NCBI GenBank assembly: GCA_035999765.1
Contig: CP108521.1
Coordinates: 620,001 to 684,000 of the forward strand
Reading direction: 5' to 3'
Length of the DNA: 64,000 nt
DNA from: Streptomyces sp. NBC_01231
GTDB lineage: Bacteria; Actinomycetota; Actinomycetes; Streptomycetales; Streptomycetaceae
The first letter of the stretch is position 1, and every line of letters starts with the position of its first letter. Of this stretch, positions 1 through 8,570 are shown piece after piece. A program made the position numbers and the translations under genes. The notes beneath the pieces are model-generated. The model made no database searches, had not been told where the DNA came from, and worked only from the letters and a program-made list of their open reading frames with translations.

Positions 1-1614
1 GGTCAGATAGGGGATGAGGGCGTCGGACATGGCTTCGGAGATGTCGATGTTCATCGCGGTGGTGCCGGTCACCAGGACGACGGCGCCCGTGTCGGCCTCG
101 ACACCGGAGACCGCTCCCCGGATCGCGTGCACCAGATCCTTGGTCTCGCCGCTGTTCGGCGCGGTCTGAGGGACGGCGGTGAGGACGGCCGTGTCCTTGG
201 TCCGGCTGAGAACCGGATCACCGACCGACGCGACCCCTTCCACTCCCCGTACGGTCTTGACGACCAGGTCCCTGGTGGTCCGGGGGTTCCCGTCCGCAGA
301 CACAGACGTGTCCACGACCACGGTCAACGGGCCGTTGAAGCCGGGGCCGAAGCCTTCTGACAGCAGGTCGTAGGCACGGCGCTGGGTGGTCTGAACCGAC
401 TTGGACTCGTCTCCTGGCAGCCCGAGTTCGAGGCTCAGCGCAGGTAGTGCGACGGCCCCGAGACCGAGTCCGGCGACCAACAGCACGGCCACCGGCCGGC
501 GCAGCACGAACCGCGCCCAGCGGATGCCGAGCCCCGGCCGGCCGGCCGCGGTGGGCACCCGGTGGGGGCGCTCGCTTCCCGGCCGAGTGGCCTTGCGGAC
601 GGCGCGGGACAGTATCCGTCGGCCGAAGAAGCCGAACAGCGCGGGGACCAGGGTCAGTGCGACGAGTACGGCAAGGGCCACGGCGCCCGCGCCGCCCATG
701 CCCATCTTGGTGAGTTCGGGGATTCCGACGACCCCCAGCCCGACCAGGGCGATGAAGACGGTCGCGCCGGCGAAGACGACGGCGGATCCGGCCGTGCCCA
801 CCGCCCGGCCGGCGGCCTCCTCCGGCTCACTGCCTTGGGCGAGTTCGTCACGGAAGCGGGAGGTGATGAAGAGTGCGTAGTCGATGCCGACCGCAAGGCC
901 CAGCATCAGCGCCAGGATGGCGACGGTGGACGTGAGTCCCAGCGGAACGGCCAGCGCGGAGACGAGGCCGAAGGCGATGGCCACGCCCACGATGGCGGTC
1001 AGCAGCGACAATCCGGCCGCGACCAGCGACCCGAGGGCGAGGACCAGCACCACCGCCGCCACCGCCACGCCGATGATCTCCGTCGTACCGCCCAGTTCCT
1101 CTTCCGCGTCCAGGGCCGAGCCGCCGATCTCGACGGTCAGTCCCGCGTCCCGGGCCTCGCTCGCGGCGTCCTCGAGGGCGCTCTTCGTCGGCTCGGTCAG
1201 GTCGACGGCGCCCGCGGTGTAGGTGACCGTGGAGTAGGCGATGGTGCCGTCCTCGCTGACGGCGTCGGTCTCATAGGGGTCGGTGGTCGACGCGACCTGA
1301 TCGCTCCCGTCCAGCGAGCCGAGCGCGTCCTCGACGGCCGCCTTGTTCTGCCTGGCCGTCACCCTCTGTCCGTCCGGGGCCTGGAACACCAAGCGGGCCT
1401 CGGCACCCTGGGAGTTGCTCTGCGGGAAGCGCTCGTCCAGCAGGTCGAACGCCTTCTGCGACTCGGTGCCGGGCATGGAGAGGTCTTCTTCCTCCCCGGC
1501 CGGCGCCATGGCGGCGGCGGCGATGGCCAGCACCAGGGCACCCAGCCACAGACCACCGACGAGCCGACGCCGCCGGAAGGTCCACCGTCCGACCCGGTAG
1601 AGAAATGTAGCCAC
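1..1614 (-). CDS. MMPL/RND family transporter, N-terminal part (cut by window edge)
   Basis: The frame runs about 538 codons from a GTG at 1614 to the window edge without a stop, so the C-terminal part is missing. MMPL proteins are proton-driven exporters of lipids or drugs in the cell membrane. Visible are a first membrane helix at about residues 18-38, a large extracytoplasmic loop, then a block of hydrophobic helices from about residue 178. The family signature AVGIDYALFITSRFRDE is present, with the Asp-Tyr pair at 245-246 that relays protons. A second extracytoplasmic domain follows from about residue 390. A GGAG lies 10 nt upstream of the GTG. No TetR-type regulator, the usual neighbour, is seen in the window. 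Confidence 0.9.
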   Translation of the reverse strand, partial: MATFLYRVGRWTFRRRRLVGGLWLGALVLAIAAAAMAPAGEEEDLSMPGTESQKAFDLLDERFPQSNSQGAEARLVFQAPDGQRVTARQNKAAVEDALGSLDGSDQVASTTDPYETDAVSEDGTIAYSTVTYTAGAVDLTEPTKSALEDAASEARDAGLTVEIGGSALDAEEELGGTTEIIGVAVAAVVLVLALGSLVAAGLSLLTAIVGVAIAFGLVSALAVPLGLTSTVAILALMLGLAVGIDYALFITSRFRDELAQGSEPEEAAGRAVGTAGSAVVFAGATVFIALVGLGVVGIPELTKMGMGGAGAVALAVLVALTLVPALFGFFGRRILSRAVRKATRPGSERPHRVPTAAGRPGLGIRWARFVLRRPVAVLLVAGLGLGAVALPALSLELGLPGDESKSVQTTQRRAYDLLSEGFGPGFNGPLTVVVDTSVSADGNPRTTRDLVVKTVRGVEGVASVGDPVLSRTKDTAVLTAVPQTAPNSGETKDLVHAIRGAVSGVEADTGAVVLVTGTTAMNIDISEAMSDALIPYLT

Positions 1615-2002
1615 CTTCTGATCACTCCAGACACCGGTAGGTAAGGGGAATGCGTGAGATTCACGCGCCTCCCACACTTCCCTCCGGCCGCCCCGCCGGA
1701 CATCGTCCCCAGCAGCCGTCCTGCCCTGGTGCAGCCGGACCAGCCACTCACGTGTCCTGGTGCCTACGCACTACAGGCCGACTTGGGCCGCGGCGGGGTT
1801 GACCGGCCGGCTGCGGATCTATCCCGAACAGCCGTTGTACGCCGGTGCGCAGAGGCCCGGTGCCCGGTGCCCGGTTGGCTGATCGTGACGCTCGATCCCG
1901 TGGCGCCGAAGGGAAGGTGAGGCTCGACGTCCATGCGCTGGGCCTCACCCACGGCGGGCCGGCTCGTTCGCCGTGGGCGGTCCTTGACGGACGGCACCCA
2001 CC
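1615..2002. other. Intergenic stretch without a recognisable gene
   Basis: Between the divergently oriented MMPL gene and the epoxide-hydrolase remnant I see no frame with good codon bias or family similarity. The downstream part may once have coded for more of that hydrolase, but I cannot follow the similarity to the left of 2003. Confidence 0.4.
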
Positions 2003-2190
2003 ACCGGGGGTTGGATCGACCGTGACCTCATGCTCACGGACGTCATGCCGTACTGGCTGACCAACACCGCCGCGTCATCGGCCCTTTTGTCCTATGAGGT
2101 CAGCCACTCGCCGAAGCAGCCTGAGCAGTCGCACGCCTCACTGGGTGTGGCGGTCTTCCCGTACGACATACTGCATCACGAGACGGCATC
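2003..2190 (+). pseudogene. Epoxide hydrolase, decayed C-terminal fragment
   Basis: The frame through 2003-2190 reads TGGWIDRDLMLTDVMPYWLT, then NTAASS and GVAVFPYDI. In alpha/beta-hydrolase epoxide hydrolases this is the conserved run near the C-terminus (nvmlYWltgtaaSS ... vpvGVAVFP). The upstream catalytic part and the downstream His-containing end are absent. After 2175 the reading turns into the promoter of the next gene. I infer a gene eroded at both ends. The match is from memory of the family, so confidence is moderate. Confidence 0.5.
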
Positions 2191-2195
2191 TCGCC
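2177..2195. promoter_or_regulatory. Island palindrome, site A
   Basis: CACGAGACGGCATCTCGCC matches 15 of 19 positions of the consensus TGCGAGATGSCATCTCGCA derived from this window. The core CGAGA-N5-TCTCG is a perfect inverted repeat. It ends 2 bp before a -35 box (2198), so it lies just upstream of the promoter for the small ORF and TauD-like gene. Confidence 0.6.
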
Positions 2196-2197
2196 CG

Positions 2198-2226
2198 TTG
2201 ACCACAGCCTGGGCGTCTCCTATGGT
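2198..2226 (+). promoter_or_regulatory. Sigma-70-like promoter
   Basis: TTGACC at 2198-2203 and TATGGT at 2221-2226 are separated by 17 bp, a near-ideal vegetative promoter. Transcription would start around 2233, about 25 nt before the ATG at 2257. Confidence 0.6.
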
Positions 2227-2256
2227 TGAGGCACTTCTCGAAAGGACGGGACCAGC

Positions 2257-2397
2257 ATGAGGCCAATCGCTCAGATCGGCGTCCTGGTCGTGTCGTGCGC
2301 CGGCCGCCGGACCTACGACGAGCCGCTCAGCTACTTCCCTCCCCGGGAGGGACTGCGCCCCGGAACGGCTGTCGGCGAGCCTCAGACCCCCTTCTGA
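2257..2397 (+). CDS. Small protein, 46 aa, possible leader peptide
   Basis: An ATG at 2257 follows AAAGGA at good spacing and opens 46 codons with high G/C in third positions, ending at TGA 2397. It lies immediately behind a strong promoter and about 108 bp before the TauD-like gene. The N-terminal part (MRPIAQIGVLVVSC) is mildly hydrophobic. I do not recognise a family. It could be a short functional protein or a translated leader controlling the downstream dioxygenase; it could also be a chance frame. Confidence 0.4.
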   Translation: MRPIAQIGVLVVSCAGRRTYDEPLSYFPPREGLRPGTAVGEPQTPF

Positions 2398-2504
2398 GTG
2401 CCGTTCGTCGCCGCGCGACGAGCCCCCGCCACACCGAAACGTTTCGTCGTCCGTCGTGTCTTCGCCGACGGGCTTCCCATCACCTTTTCGAGGAGTGCCT
2501 CACC

Positions 2505-3578
2505 GTGGCCACCACTGTCACCCTTCAGCCGATCTCCGGGCCGTCCGCCTGGCGCGGCGACGAGCTGTCGAAGTCCACCGAATGGATCTACGTGCTCAGC
2601 GACGCCGAGCGCGCCGAGTTGGAAGATCTGGGACGGCGCTTCGTCGCCGACGACCCCGACCTGCGCACGGTCACCGCCGCCGACTACCCCTTCGACGCCT
2701 GTCGCGCCCTCAACGACGAGTGCGCCCAGCAGATGGACACCGGCCGGGGCTTCGTCCTGGTGCGTGGCCTGCGCACCGAGGAGTACGGCAACACGATGGC
2801 CGGGGCCATCTTCTTCATCATGGGCCTGCACCTCGGCCAGCCGATCGGGCAGAACCAGAGGGGCGACCTGCTGGACCACGTGATCGCCACGTCGAACAAG
2901 ACGATGTCCGACGAGGGCGCGCTGCCCTCTCGTGTGCGGGACCGGCTGCCGTTCCACTCGGACAGCTCCGATGTCGTCGCCCTCATGTGCCTGCGCGGCG
3001 CCAAGGAAGGCGGAGCCTCCAGCCTGGTCAGCGGCACCACGATCTACAACGAGATGCTGCGCCGCCGGCCGGACCTCGCTGCGCGGCTCTTCGACACCTA
3101 CCACTGGGACTGGCGGCGTCAGGACCCCGACTCCCCGGAACTCACGTACACCTCGCCGATCATCAGCCACGCCGACGGTGTCTTCAGCGCCTATGCGGGC
3201 AACTCGATGATCTTCAGTGCCCAGGAGTACCCCGGTGTTCCCCCGCTGACGCCCGACCAGTCCGCGGCCATCACCCTCTTCGACGAGATCTCGCAGGAGC
3301 GAGGCCTGCCGATCGACATGGATTTCCAGCCGGGGGACGTGCAATGGCTGCTCAACTACGCCGCGCTGCACTCGCGCACCAGCTACACCGACCACCCGGA
3401 ACCGGAGCGCCGCCGGCACCTGCTGCGTCTGTGGCTCAAGCGCGACGTCGACCGACCGCTGGCGCCCCAGTTCGGCAAGCACGTCGTCGTGATGGGTGAG
3501 CCCGCTGCACCGCTGGTGACCGGCGGGCGGTTCCGCATCGCCGACGCCGTCACCGTCAACGACGACTGGGGAGTGTGA
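2505..3578 (+). CDS. TauD/clavaminate-synthase-like Fe(II)/2-oxoglutarate dioxygenase
   Basis: A 357-residue protein of the TauD/TfdA superfamily, enzymes that hydroxylate or cleave small substrates using Fe(II), O2 and 2-oxoglutarate in the cytoplasm. The iron triad is visible: His-x-Asp in PFHSDSSD at about residue 147, and the distal His in AALHSRTSYTD at about 289. The Arg of LLRLWLK, about 15 residues after the distal His, fits the 2-oxoglutarate-binding site. The GTG at 2505 is chosen because AGGAG lies 9 nt upstream; the open frame extends further left but without family similarity. It is the left-most gene of the catabolic island and stands behind palindrome site A. The substrate is unknown. 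Confidence 0.88.
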   Translation: MATTVTLQPISGPSAWRGDELSKSTEWIYVLSDAERAELEDLGRRFVADDPDLRTVTAADYPFDACRALNDECAQQMDTGRGFVLVRGLRTEEYGNTMAGAIFFIMGLHLGQPIGQNQRGDLLDHVIATSNKTMSDEGALPSRVRDRLPFHSDSSDVVALMCLRGAKEGGASSLVSGTTIYNEMLRRRPDLAARLFDTYHWDWRRQDPDSPELTYTSPIISHADGVFSAYAGNSMIFSAQEYPGVPPLTPDQSAAITLFDEISQERGLPIDMDFQPGDVQWLLNYAALHSRTSYTDHPEPERRRHLLRLWLKRDVDRPLAPQFGKHVVVMGEPAAPLVTGGRFRIADAVTVNDDWGV

Positions 3579-3584
3579 CGGCGT

Positions 3585-3601
3585 GCCCTCTCGCTGAGGG
3601 C
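3585..3601 (+). terminator. Short hairpin after the TauD-like gene
   Basis: GCCCTC-TCGCT-GAGGGC forms a 6-bp stem 7 nt after the stop codon, without a U-tract. It is a weak terminator candidate. Confidence 0.3.
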
Positions 3602-3861
3602 CGCTCGATCCGCACTGGAGGTCTGCGCCTGGGCGCCCGCCGGAGGCGCGGCCTGCCAGCCGTCCGAACGCCGGCGTTTTCCACCGGCCAGTAGCCGAGC
3701 GCCCACGCGACGGCGCCGATCTCCGGGCCCTGGGACACCGATCGCTCGACGAGCGCCGAGCTGACAGTCGTGGTGCCCTTTGGGAGAACTCCCGACCGCC
3801 GCAGCCATGGCGACCTCTGGCTGCGGCGGTTGCCTGCCATGGCGACCTCAGCGTCGTGCAG
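3602..3861. other. Intergenic stretch, no gene recognised
   Basis: Open frames here have no family similarity I recognise. There is a short direct repeat, CCATGGCGACCTC, at about 3805 and 3839. The stretch may contain further decayed parts of the thiolase remnant to its right. Confidence 0.3.
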
Positions 3862-4078
3862 TGCGTCCTTCCCGTCCGGGGTGATGCCCCTTCTGGTCGG
3901 CGACGGATTCGGCGCCCTCGCCGAGCAGGGCATACACATCGTCCACACGGGCCGGGTTCCAGGGCCCGCGTCCGGCAGGCCTTCGTCATGGGCGGCGAGG
4001 CTGTCGGGGCTCACGCTGGAGAGGGAGCCCCGTACTTGCCGAGCGGGGTGCGGGCGGTGTCGACGATGGACGCGTCAT
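3862..4078 (-). pseudogene. Thiolase (acetyl-CoA acyltransferase) remnant with frameshifts
   Basis: Just after the CoA-transferase B stop, the minus strand reads ASIVDTARTPLGKYG, the typical thiolase N-terminus. The next segment, GSLSSVSPDSLAAH, is in a second frame, and NPARVDDVY in a third. All three belong together in thiolases such as PcaF (compare VRPDDLAA and IDDVVWGN in the intact copy at 40461-41666). The rest of the gene, including the active-site Cys block, is missing. The order CoA-transferase A, B, thiolase matches a beta-ketoadipate-type operon end, so a working thiolase was probably once encoded here. Confidence 0.65.
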
Positions 4079-4081
4079 GGG

Positions 4082-4729
4082 TCAGGTGCGGGTTCCCTCG
4101 GGGATGAGCACCTTCGCCGCCGTCTTCGCTTGGATCTCCTCGGCCGTGACGCCGGGGGCGGTCTCGACGAGGACCAGGCCGTCGTCGGTGACGTCGAGGA
4201 CACCGAGGTCGGTGATGATCCGCTCCACGCAGCCCTTCCCGGTGAGCGGGAGGTCGCACTGCTGCACGATCTTCGGGGTGCCGTCCTTGGCGGTGTGGGT
4301 CATGGTGACGATCACCCGGCGGGCACCGTGCACGAGGTCCATGGCGCCGCCGATCCCGGTCACCATCCTGCCCGGGATCGCCCAGTTGGCGAGGTCGCCC
4401 CGTTCCGAGACCTGCATGGCGCCGAGCACGGCCGCGTCGATGTGGCCGCCGCGGATCATGCCGAACGACAGGGCGGAGTCGAAGAAGGCCGCGCCGGACA
4501 GGACGGTGACGGTCTCCTTGCCCGCGTTGATCAGGTCCGGGTCGACCTCGTCCTCGTAGGGGAAGCGGCCGGTGCCGAGGATGCCGTTCTCCGACTCCAG
4601 CACGACATGGACACCCTCGGGCAGGTGGTTGGGGATCAGTGTCGGCAGCCCGATGCCAAGGTTGACGTACTCGCCGTCGCGCAGTTCGCGGGCCGCGCGG
4701 ACGGCCATCTCGTCCCGTGTCCAGGCCAT
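4082..4729 (-). CDS. CoA-transferase subunit B (succinyl-CoA:3-ketoacid type)
   Basis: A 215-residue beta subunit of a family I CoA-transferase, which moves CoA from succinyl-CoA to a 3-oxoacid. The catalytic glutamate lies in ESENGILG at about residues 46-53. [15 protein letters not shown] and the C-terminal [11 protein letters not shown] are also typical. Its ATG shares one base with the stop of the A subunit (TGATG), so the two are translationally coupled. It is the last intact gene of the ring-oxygenase operon and is followed by a broken thiolase. In the island it would activate the acidic product of ring cleavage; a second CoA-transferase pair lies at 39071-40464. Confidence 0.93.
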   Translation of the reverse strand: MAWTRDEMAVRAARELRDGEYVNLGIGLPTLIPNHLPEGVHVVLESENGILGTGRFPYEDEVDPDLINAGKETVTVLSGAAFFDSALSFGMIRGGHIDAAVLGAMQVSERGDLANWAIPGRMVTGIGGAMDLVHGARRVIVTMTHTAKDGTPKIVQQCDLPLTGKGCVERIITDLGVLDVTDDGLVLVETAPGVTAEEIQAKTAAKVLIPEGTRT

Positions 4730-5499
4730 CAGACCCGCACCTTTCTGGGTGTCACCGTGAGGTTCTCGATCTTCTTGTCCGCGACCTGCCCGAGGCTGAG
4801 GGCCACCACGCGCTGGACGAAGATGCCCGGCAGGTGAACATGGTCGGGGTCGACAGCACCCGGTTCGACCAGTTCCTCCACCTCGGCGATCGTGATGCGG
4901 CCCGCCATGGCGGCGAGGGGGTTGAAGTTGCGGGCCGACTTGTTGAACACGAGGTTGCCGTGCCGGTCGCCCCTCGCCGCACGCACCAGGGCGAAGTCGG
5001 TGGTGATGCCGTGTTCCAGGACGTGTTCCACGCCGTCGAACGCGCGGACCTCTTTGGCCGGTGAGGCGACGGCGACGCCGCCCCTGCCGTCGTACCGCCA
5101 GGGCAGCCCGCCGTCGGCGACCTGGGTGCCGACCCCGGCCGGGGTGTAGAAGGCCGGGATGCCGCAGCCCCCGGCCCGCAGCCGCTCGGCGAGGGTGCCC
5201 TGCGGGATCAGCTCCAACTCGATCTCGCCGCCCAGGTACTGGCGGGCGAACTCCTTGTTGCCGCCGATGTAGCTGCCGGTGACCCGGGATATCCGGCCCG
5301 CGGCGAGGAGCACGGCGAGGCCGGATTCCATCGCCCCGCAGTTGTTGGAGACGACGTCGAGTCCCGTGACGCCGCTGTCGTACAGGGCCTGGATCAGGGC
5401 CCCCGGAATTCCGCTGAGCCCGAAGCCGCCGACGGCGAGGGACGCCCCGTGGGGGACGTCCGCGACCGCCTCGGCCGCGGAGGCGACCACCTTGTCCAT
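4729..5499 (-). CDS. CoA-transferase subunit A (succinyl-CoA:3-ketoacid type)
   Basis: A 256-residue alpha subunit. The N-terminus [15 protein letters not shown] and the CoA-binding glycine motif [10 protein letters not shown] are characteristic, as is NNCGAME. I start at ATG 5499, where family members begin, with a purine-rich AGGCAGGCGG just upstream; an in-frame ATG at 5562 would add an unusual low-complexity N-terminus. A 153-bp gap separates it from the M20-like gene, larger than other spacings in the operon. It pairs with the B subunit downstream. Confidence 0.93.
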   Translation of the reverse strand: MDKVVASAAEAVADVPHGASLAVGGFGLSGIPGALIQALYDSGVTGLDVVSNNCGAMESGLAVLLAAGRISRVTGSYIGGNKEFARQYLGGEIELELIPQGTLAERLRAGGCGIPAFYTPAGVGTQVADGGLPWRYDGRGGVAVASPAKEVRAFDGVEHVLEHGITTDFALVRAARGDRHGNLVFNKSARNFNPLAAMAGRITIAEVEELVEPGAVDPDHVHLPGIFVQRVVALSLGQVADKKIENLTVTPRKVRV

Positions 5500-5652
5500 C
5501 CGCCTGCCTACTTTCTGCGGGGCGCCTGCGCCCCCCGCGCTGATTGAACTCGGGTTCACCATGGTTCGTCCGGGGGCGTCGGCCCCGGGGCCGAGCACGG
5601 CTGCCGGTGCGCGCCCGCCATGCTCGGCATGGGCGACGCCGGATCCGCGGCT

Positions 5653-6816
5653 CTACGCCGGCAGCTCGGTCAACAGCCGGCGGTAGACGCGCGCGTAGGC
5701 GGTCAGCTGCCCCAGCGACAGGGCGTCGCGACGGGGGTCGTCGGCGGCCGGTTTCGCCTGCGGGCCGAGGCGCACGGTGTCGACGCCGTGGGCGCGCAGC
5801 ACCACACCATCGGTCGAGCCCGTCCATCCGGTGATCGGCGGCGGCTGCGCGCCGAACTCGTCGAGCCAGGCCGCCCGGGCGGCCGTCACCACCGGGGCGT
5901 CGGCCGACGTCGCCGCGGCTGCCGCGACCAGCTCGGCCTCGACCTCGACCCCGCAGTCGCGCAGAACTGACTGAGCACACCGTGCCCGCAGCCGGTCGGC
6001 CAGCTCGGCCGCCAGCACCGCCGGCTCCAGCCGGTCACCGGCGACGACGTACAGATCGATCCGCAGCTGGGCCGGCAACAGGTCCGGCTTGTCCGGCCAC
6101 CCCCCACTGATCGCGCCGATGCCACACGCCCGGCCGGTCTGCCCCACCCGCGGGTCGGCGGCCAGGTAGGCCGTGCGCCAGCGGGCCAGCTCGTCCAGGA
6201 CGACCCCGGCCGAGGCGAGGACTCCCCCGGGCGGCGTGGCCGACTCCGCCGCCATCGCGGCGCCGGAGCGGCCGGTCACCCGGACGGTCAGATAGAGCGC
6301 GCCCGGCTCGTGCCACAGCAGCGTGGGCGGGCCGCACTTGGCGACGATCGCCGAGTGCGGCAACGGGTGGGTGTCGGCGTAGGCCTCCAGGCCGGTGGTT
6401 CCGCCACAGCGGCGGTGTGTCCCGGAGCCGGCGAGCAGCAGCCGCCCGGCGCCCGCCTCGGCGAACGCGACCAGCGCGGCGGCCGCCGGCCCGCGGGCGA
6501 CCCCGAGACCGAAGCCGGCCACCACGTCACCGTGCACCCCGAGCGGACCGGCGGGCGCGGCGTTGCCGGTGACGAGCCGGTTGTACGGCCCGCCGTCGTC
6601 CAGCGACGTGTCGAGGTGGGAGTACAGCAGCGGCCCGGGCCCGTGTGCGGCGATCAGGCTGCCGCCCGCGGGGCCGTGCTCGAGTACCTGCCATTCGACG
6701 TGCGGCCACCGCTGCGCGCACCAGCCACGCAGCCGGTGGGCCGCCGTCCGCTCCTGGCCTCGGGGGGCGGGAGTCGCGTCGAGCAGGTGCAGCACGTCGA
6801 GGAGCTGCTGTCTCAA
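5653..6816 (-). CDS. M20 metallopeptidase-like protein with eroded active site
   Basis: About 387 residues with an M20/ArgE-DapE-like layout: an N-terminal hydrolase part with [14 protein letters not shown] (the His-x-Asp metal motif), a dimerisation-type insert, and a C-terminal part ending in [15 protein letters not shown] and DALSLGQL. The second metal motif, normally G-x-G-x-x-D-x-K-G, reads GFGLGVARG without the Asp. The catalytic Glu-Glu pair is absent; the segment reads [14 protein letters not shown]. So peptidase activity is doubtful. The start is inferred as TTG 6816 in a 4-nt TTGA overlap with the upstream gene. It could hydrolyse by another mechanism or bind a product. Confidence 0.75.
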   Translation of the reverse strand: MRQQLLDVLHLLDATPAPRGQERTAAHRLRGWCAQRWPHVEWQVLEHGPAGGSLIAAHGPGPLLYSHLDTSLDDGGPYNRLVTGNAAPAGPLGVHGDVVAGFGLGVARGPAAAALVAFAEAGAGRLLLAGSGTHRRCGGTTGLEAYADTHPLPHSAIVAKCGPPTLLWHEPGALYLTVRVTGRSGAAMAAESATPPGGVLASAGVVLDELARWRTAYLAADPRVGQTGRACGIGAISGGWPDKPDLLPAQLRIDLYVVAGDRLEPAVLAAELADRLRARCAQSVLRDCGVEVEAELVAAAAATSADAPVVTAARAAWLDEFGAQPPPITGWTGSTDGVVLRAHGVDTVRLGPQAKPAADDPRRDALSLGQLTAYARVYRRLLTELPA

Positions 6817-8024
6817 AAACGTCCCCAGTCGTCGGACGCCGGACGCCACACGTCGATGTTGCGCGGGTCGGCCGGCATCCTGCGGGCCCGGTGCGTCTCG
6901 TGCTCCTCCGGCGTGAACACCCGGTGGCGGTCGCACAGTTCGAACCGCGGGCCGAAGCGGGGATCGTGCAGGTAGAACGCGATCGACGTCGACGCCGAGT
7001 GGTTGACGATGTCGGAGGCGATCGGCGCGCCCTTGTAGAGCGCGCGGGCGCGCATCCGCATGACGTGGTCGAGGCTCTTCATCGCGAAGCACAGGTGCGC
7101 GACGTAGTGCTCCTTGTTGTTCTGCACCGCGAGGCTGTGATGGTGGCGGTCCTCGCCGCGGAAGAACGTGGTCGACCCGACGACGTGGTCCGAGGGCAGG
7201 AACCTCAGCACGTTCTGGTAGAAGTCCTGCGTCTCCTGGTACTTCGTGGTGGCGATGAAGGGGTGGACCAGGTCGAGCGGCCGGATCTCGATGTGCGGCG
7301 GCTCGGCGTACTCCTGGAACTCGGTGAACAGCTCGATGATGAGGCCGTTGGGGTCCTTGACCGCGAAGCCGTTCTCGCACAGCGCCTGCTGCCGCTCCTG
7401 CAGTTCGTGGACGTCGAGGCCGGCGTCGAGGACGCTCTTGTGCAGCTGCTCCAGGACTTCCTCGCTCTCGACGCTGTAGCCGACCGCGGTCGTCCACCCG
7501 TCAGTGCGCTCGGGCGCGTTGATCAGCTCGATCGCGTGGTGCTCGATGTCGGCGCGCAGGTAGGCGTACTCATCCGTGCGCTGCTCCAGTTGCAGCCCGA
7601 CGTGGTACTCGAGGAAGTCGATGGTGGCCTGCATGTCCGGAACCTCGATCCGGGCGTACTCCATGCCGTACGGGCCGTGTGGGCGGGTGCTCACGGGCGC
7701 TGTCCTTCCTGGGGCGAGCGAGGGACGCTCGGCGTACTCGAACGAGGTGATGGCCTGCCGGTCGATGACCGGTCGCCAGCGCGTGTGCACGAAGCTCTCG
7801 TGGGACTCGCTGCCGAGATAGGCCAGCAGGTCGTCCGGGCTGTCGAAGTCGACGGCCATGGTGTGGGTGAAGGTCCGGTCGCGGGTGCTGATGTTCTCGC
7901 CGAGGGCGAAGCCGCGCATGGCCGGGTACCGGTCCGGGAAGGTGCGCAGTTCGGCCAGCACGGACTCCCGTGTGGCCTGGTCGACCGAGTCGGCGAAGCG
8001 GAAGGACAGGGTGTGTCGGATCAT
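6813..8024 (-). CDS. Dabb domain fused to two-domain VOC extradiol dioxygenase
   Basis: A 403-residue protein. Residues 1-97 look like a stress-responsive A/B-barrel (Dabb) domain (MIRHTLSFRF ... THTMAVDFDS). Residues 115-403 are two vicinal-oxygen-chelate modules as in catechol 2,3-dioxygenase and BphC, which open catechol rings next to the diol using Fe(II). Candidate iron ligands are His254 (LVHPFIATT), His295 in the HHHSLAV run, and Glu362 (PRFELCD); all three are kept. It lies 21 nt behind the oxygenase beta gene and overlaps the M20-like gene by 4 nt, so ring hydroxylation and cleavage are co-expressed. The Dabb fusion is unusual. Substrate unknown. Confidence 0.87.
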   Translation of the reverse strand: MIRHTLSFRFADSVDQATRESVLAELRTFPDRYPAMRGFALGENISTRDRTFTHTMAVDFDSPDDLLAYLGSESHESFVHTRWRPVIDRQAITSFEYAERPSLAPGRTAPVSTRPHGPYGMEYARIEVPDMQATIDFLEYHVGLQLEQRTDEYAYLRADIEHHAIELINAPERTDGWTTAVGYSVESEEVLEQLHKSVLDAGLDVHELQERQQALCENGFAVKDPNGLIIELFTEFQEYAEPPHIEIRPLDLVHPFIATTKYQETQDFYQNVLRFLPSDHVVGSTTFFRGEDRHHHSLAVQNNKEHYVAHLCFAMKSLDHVMRMRARALYKGAPIASDIVNHSASTSIAFYLHDPRFGPRFELCDRHRVFTPEEHETHRARRMPADPRNIDVWRPASDDWGRF

Positions 8025-8045
8025 CGGGTCACCATCCGTCGCCGG

Positions 8046-8570
8046 CTAGAGGATGAAGCTGAGCCGGGCGCCTGCCGCCAGCGACTCGTGGCCGAGGACC
8101 GAGCGCCGCAACCGGAAACGCAGTCCGTCCTCGGTGGGCACCAGCACATGCTCGTACCAGCCGACGTAGGCGTCGAAGTGGCCGTCGCGGGCGCGGTGCA
8201 CCACGAAGGACGCCGCCACCCGGAAGGAATCCTCCGTGTGCTCGGACAGCCGCACGTTGGACACCAGCCGGTGCGTGCGCGAGTGCGGGTTCTCGGCGTG
8301 CGCCTTGCGGGACTTCAGTCGCTTGATCCGAGCGCGGAGCAGGTCCCAGTCGTCGTCGACGAACGATCCGGTCTCGTGCGGCGACCAGCCGGGGCGGTAG
8401 TCGGTGGTCGGGATCTCGTAGCGGGCGCCGGGCTCGAAGAGGGCCAGCCAGCCGTCGTAGTCCCAGTGATCGAGGATGTCCGCCTCGGAGTAGAGGAAGT
8501 CCTCCACCTCCGGCCGGGTGATGGTGCGTCCTTGGCACCGCACGGAGTGGGTGTTGGTGGTCGCCGTCAT
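8046..8570 (-). CDS. Ring-hydroxylating dioxygenase beta subunit
   Basis: A 174-residue small subunit of an aromatic-ring-hydroxylating oxygenase (NTF2-like fold). EVEDFLYSEADILDHWDYDG, then WLALFEPGARYEIP, and the C-terminal RRSVLGHE match the family. It carries no cofactor and supports the alpha3-beta3 hexamer. Its ATG overlaps the stop of the alpha gene (ATGA), so the subunits are translationally coupled. Confidence 0.92.
   Translation of the reverse strand: MTATTNTHSVRCQGRTITRPEVEDFLYSEADILDHWDYDGWLALFEPGARYEIPTTDYRPGWSPHETGSFVDDDWDLLRARIKRLKSRKAHAENPHSRTHRLVSNVRLSEHTEDSFRVAASFVVHRARDGHFDAYVGWYEHVLVPTEDGLRFRLRRSVLGHESLAAGARLSFIL

Noticed and set aside
562..1644. 360-codon plus-strand frame over the MMPL gene
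   Set aside because: It is antisense to clear MMPL membrane helices and its composition (Gly, Arg, Asp, Gln rich) is that of a shadow frame.
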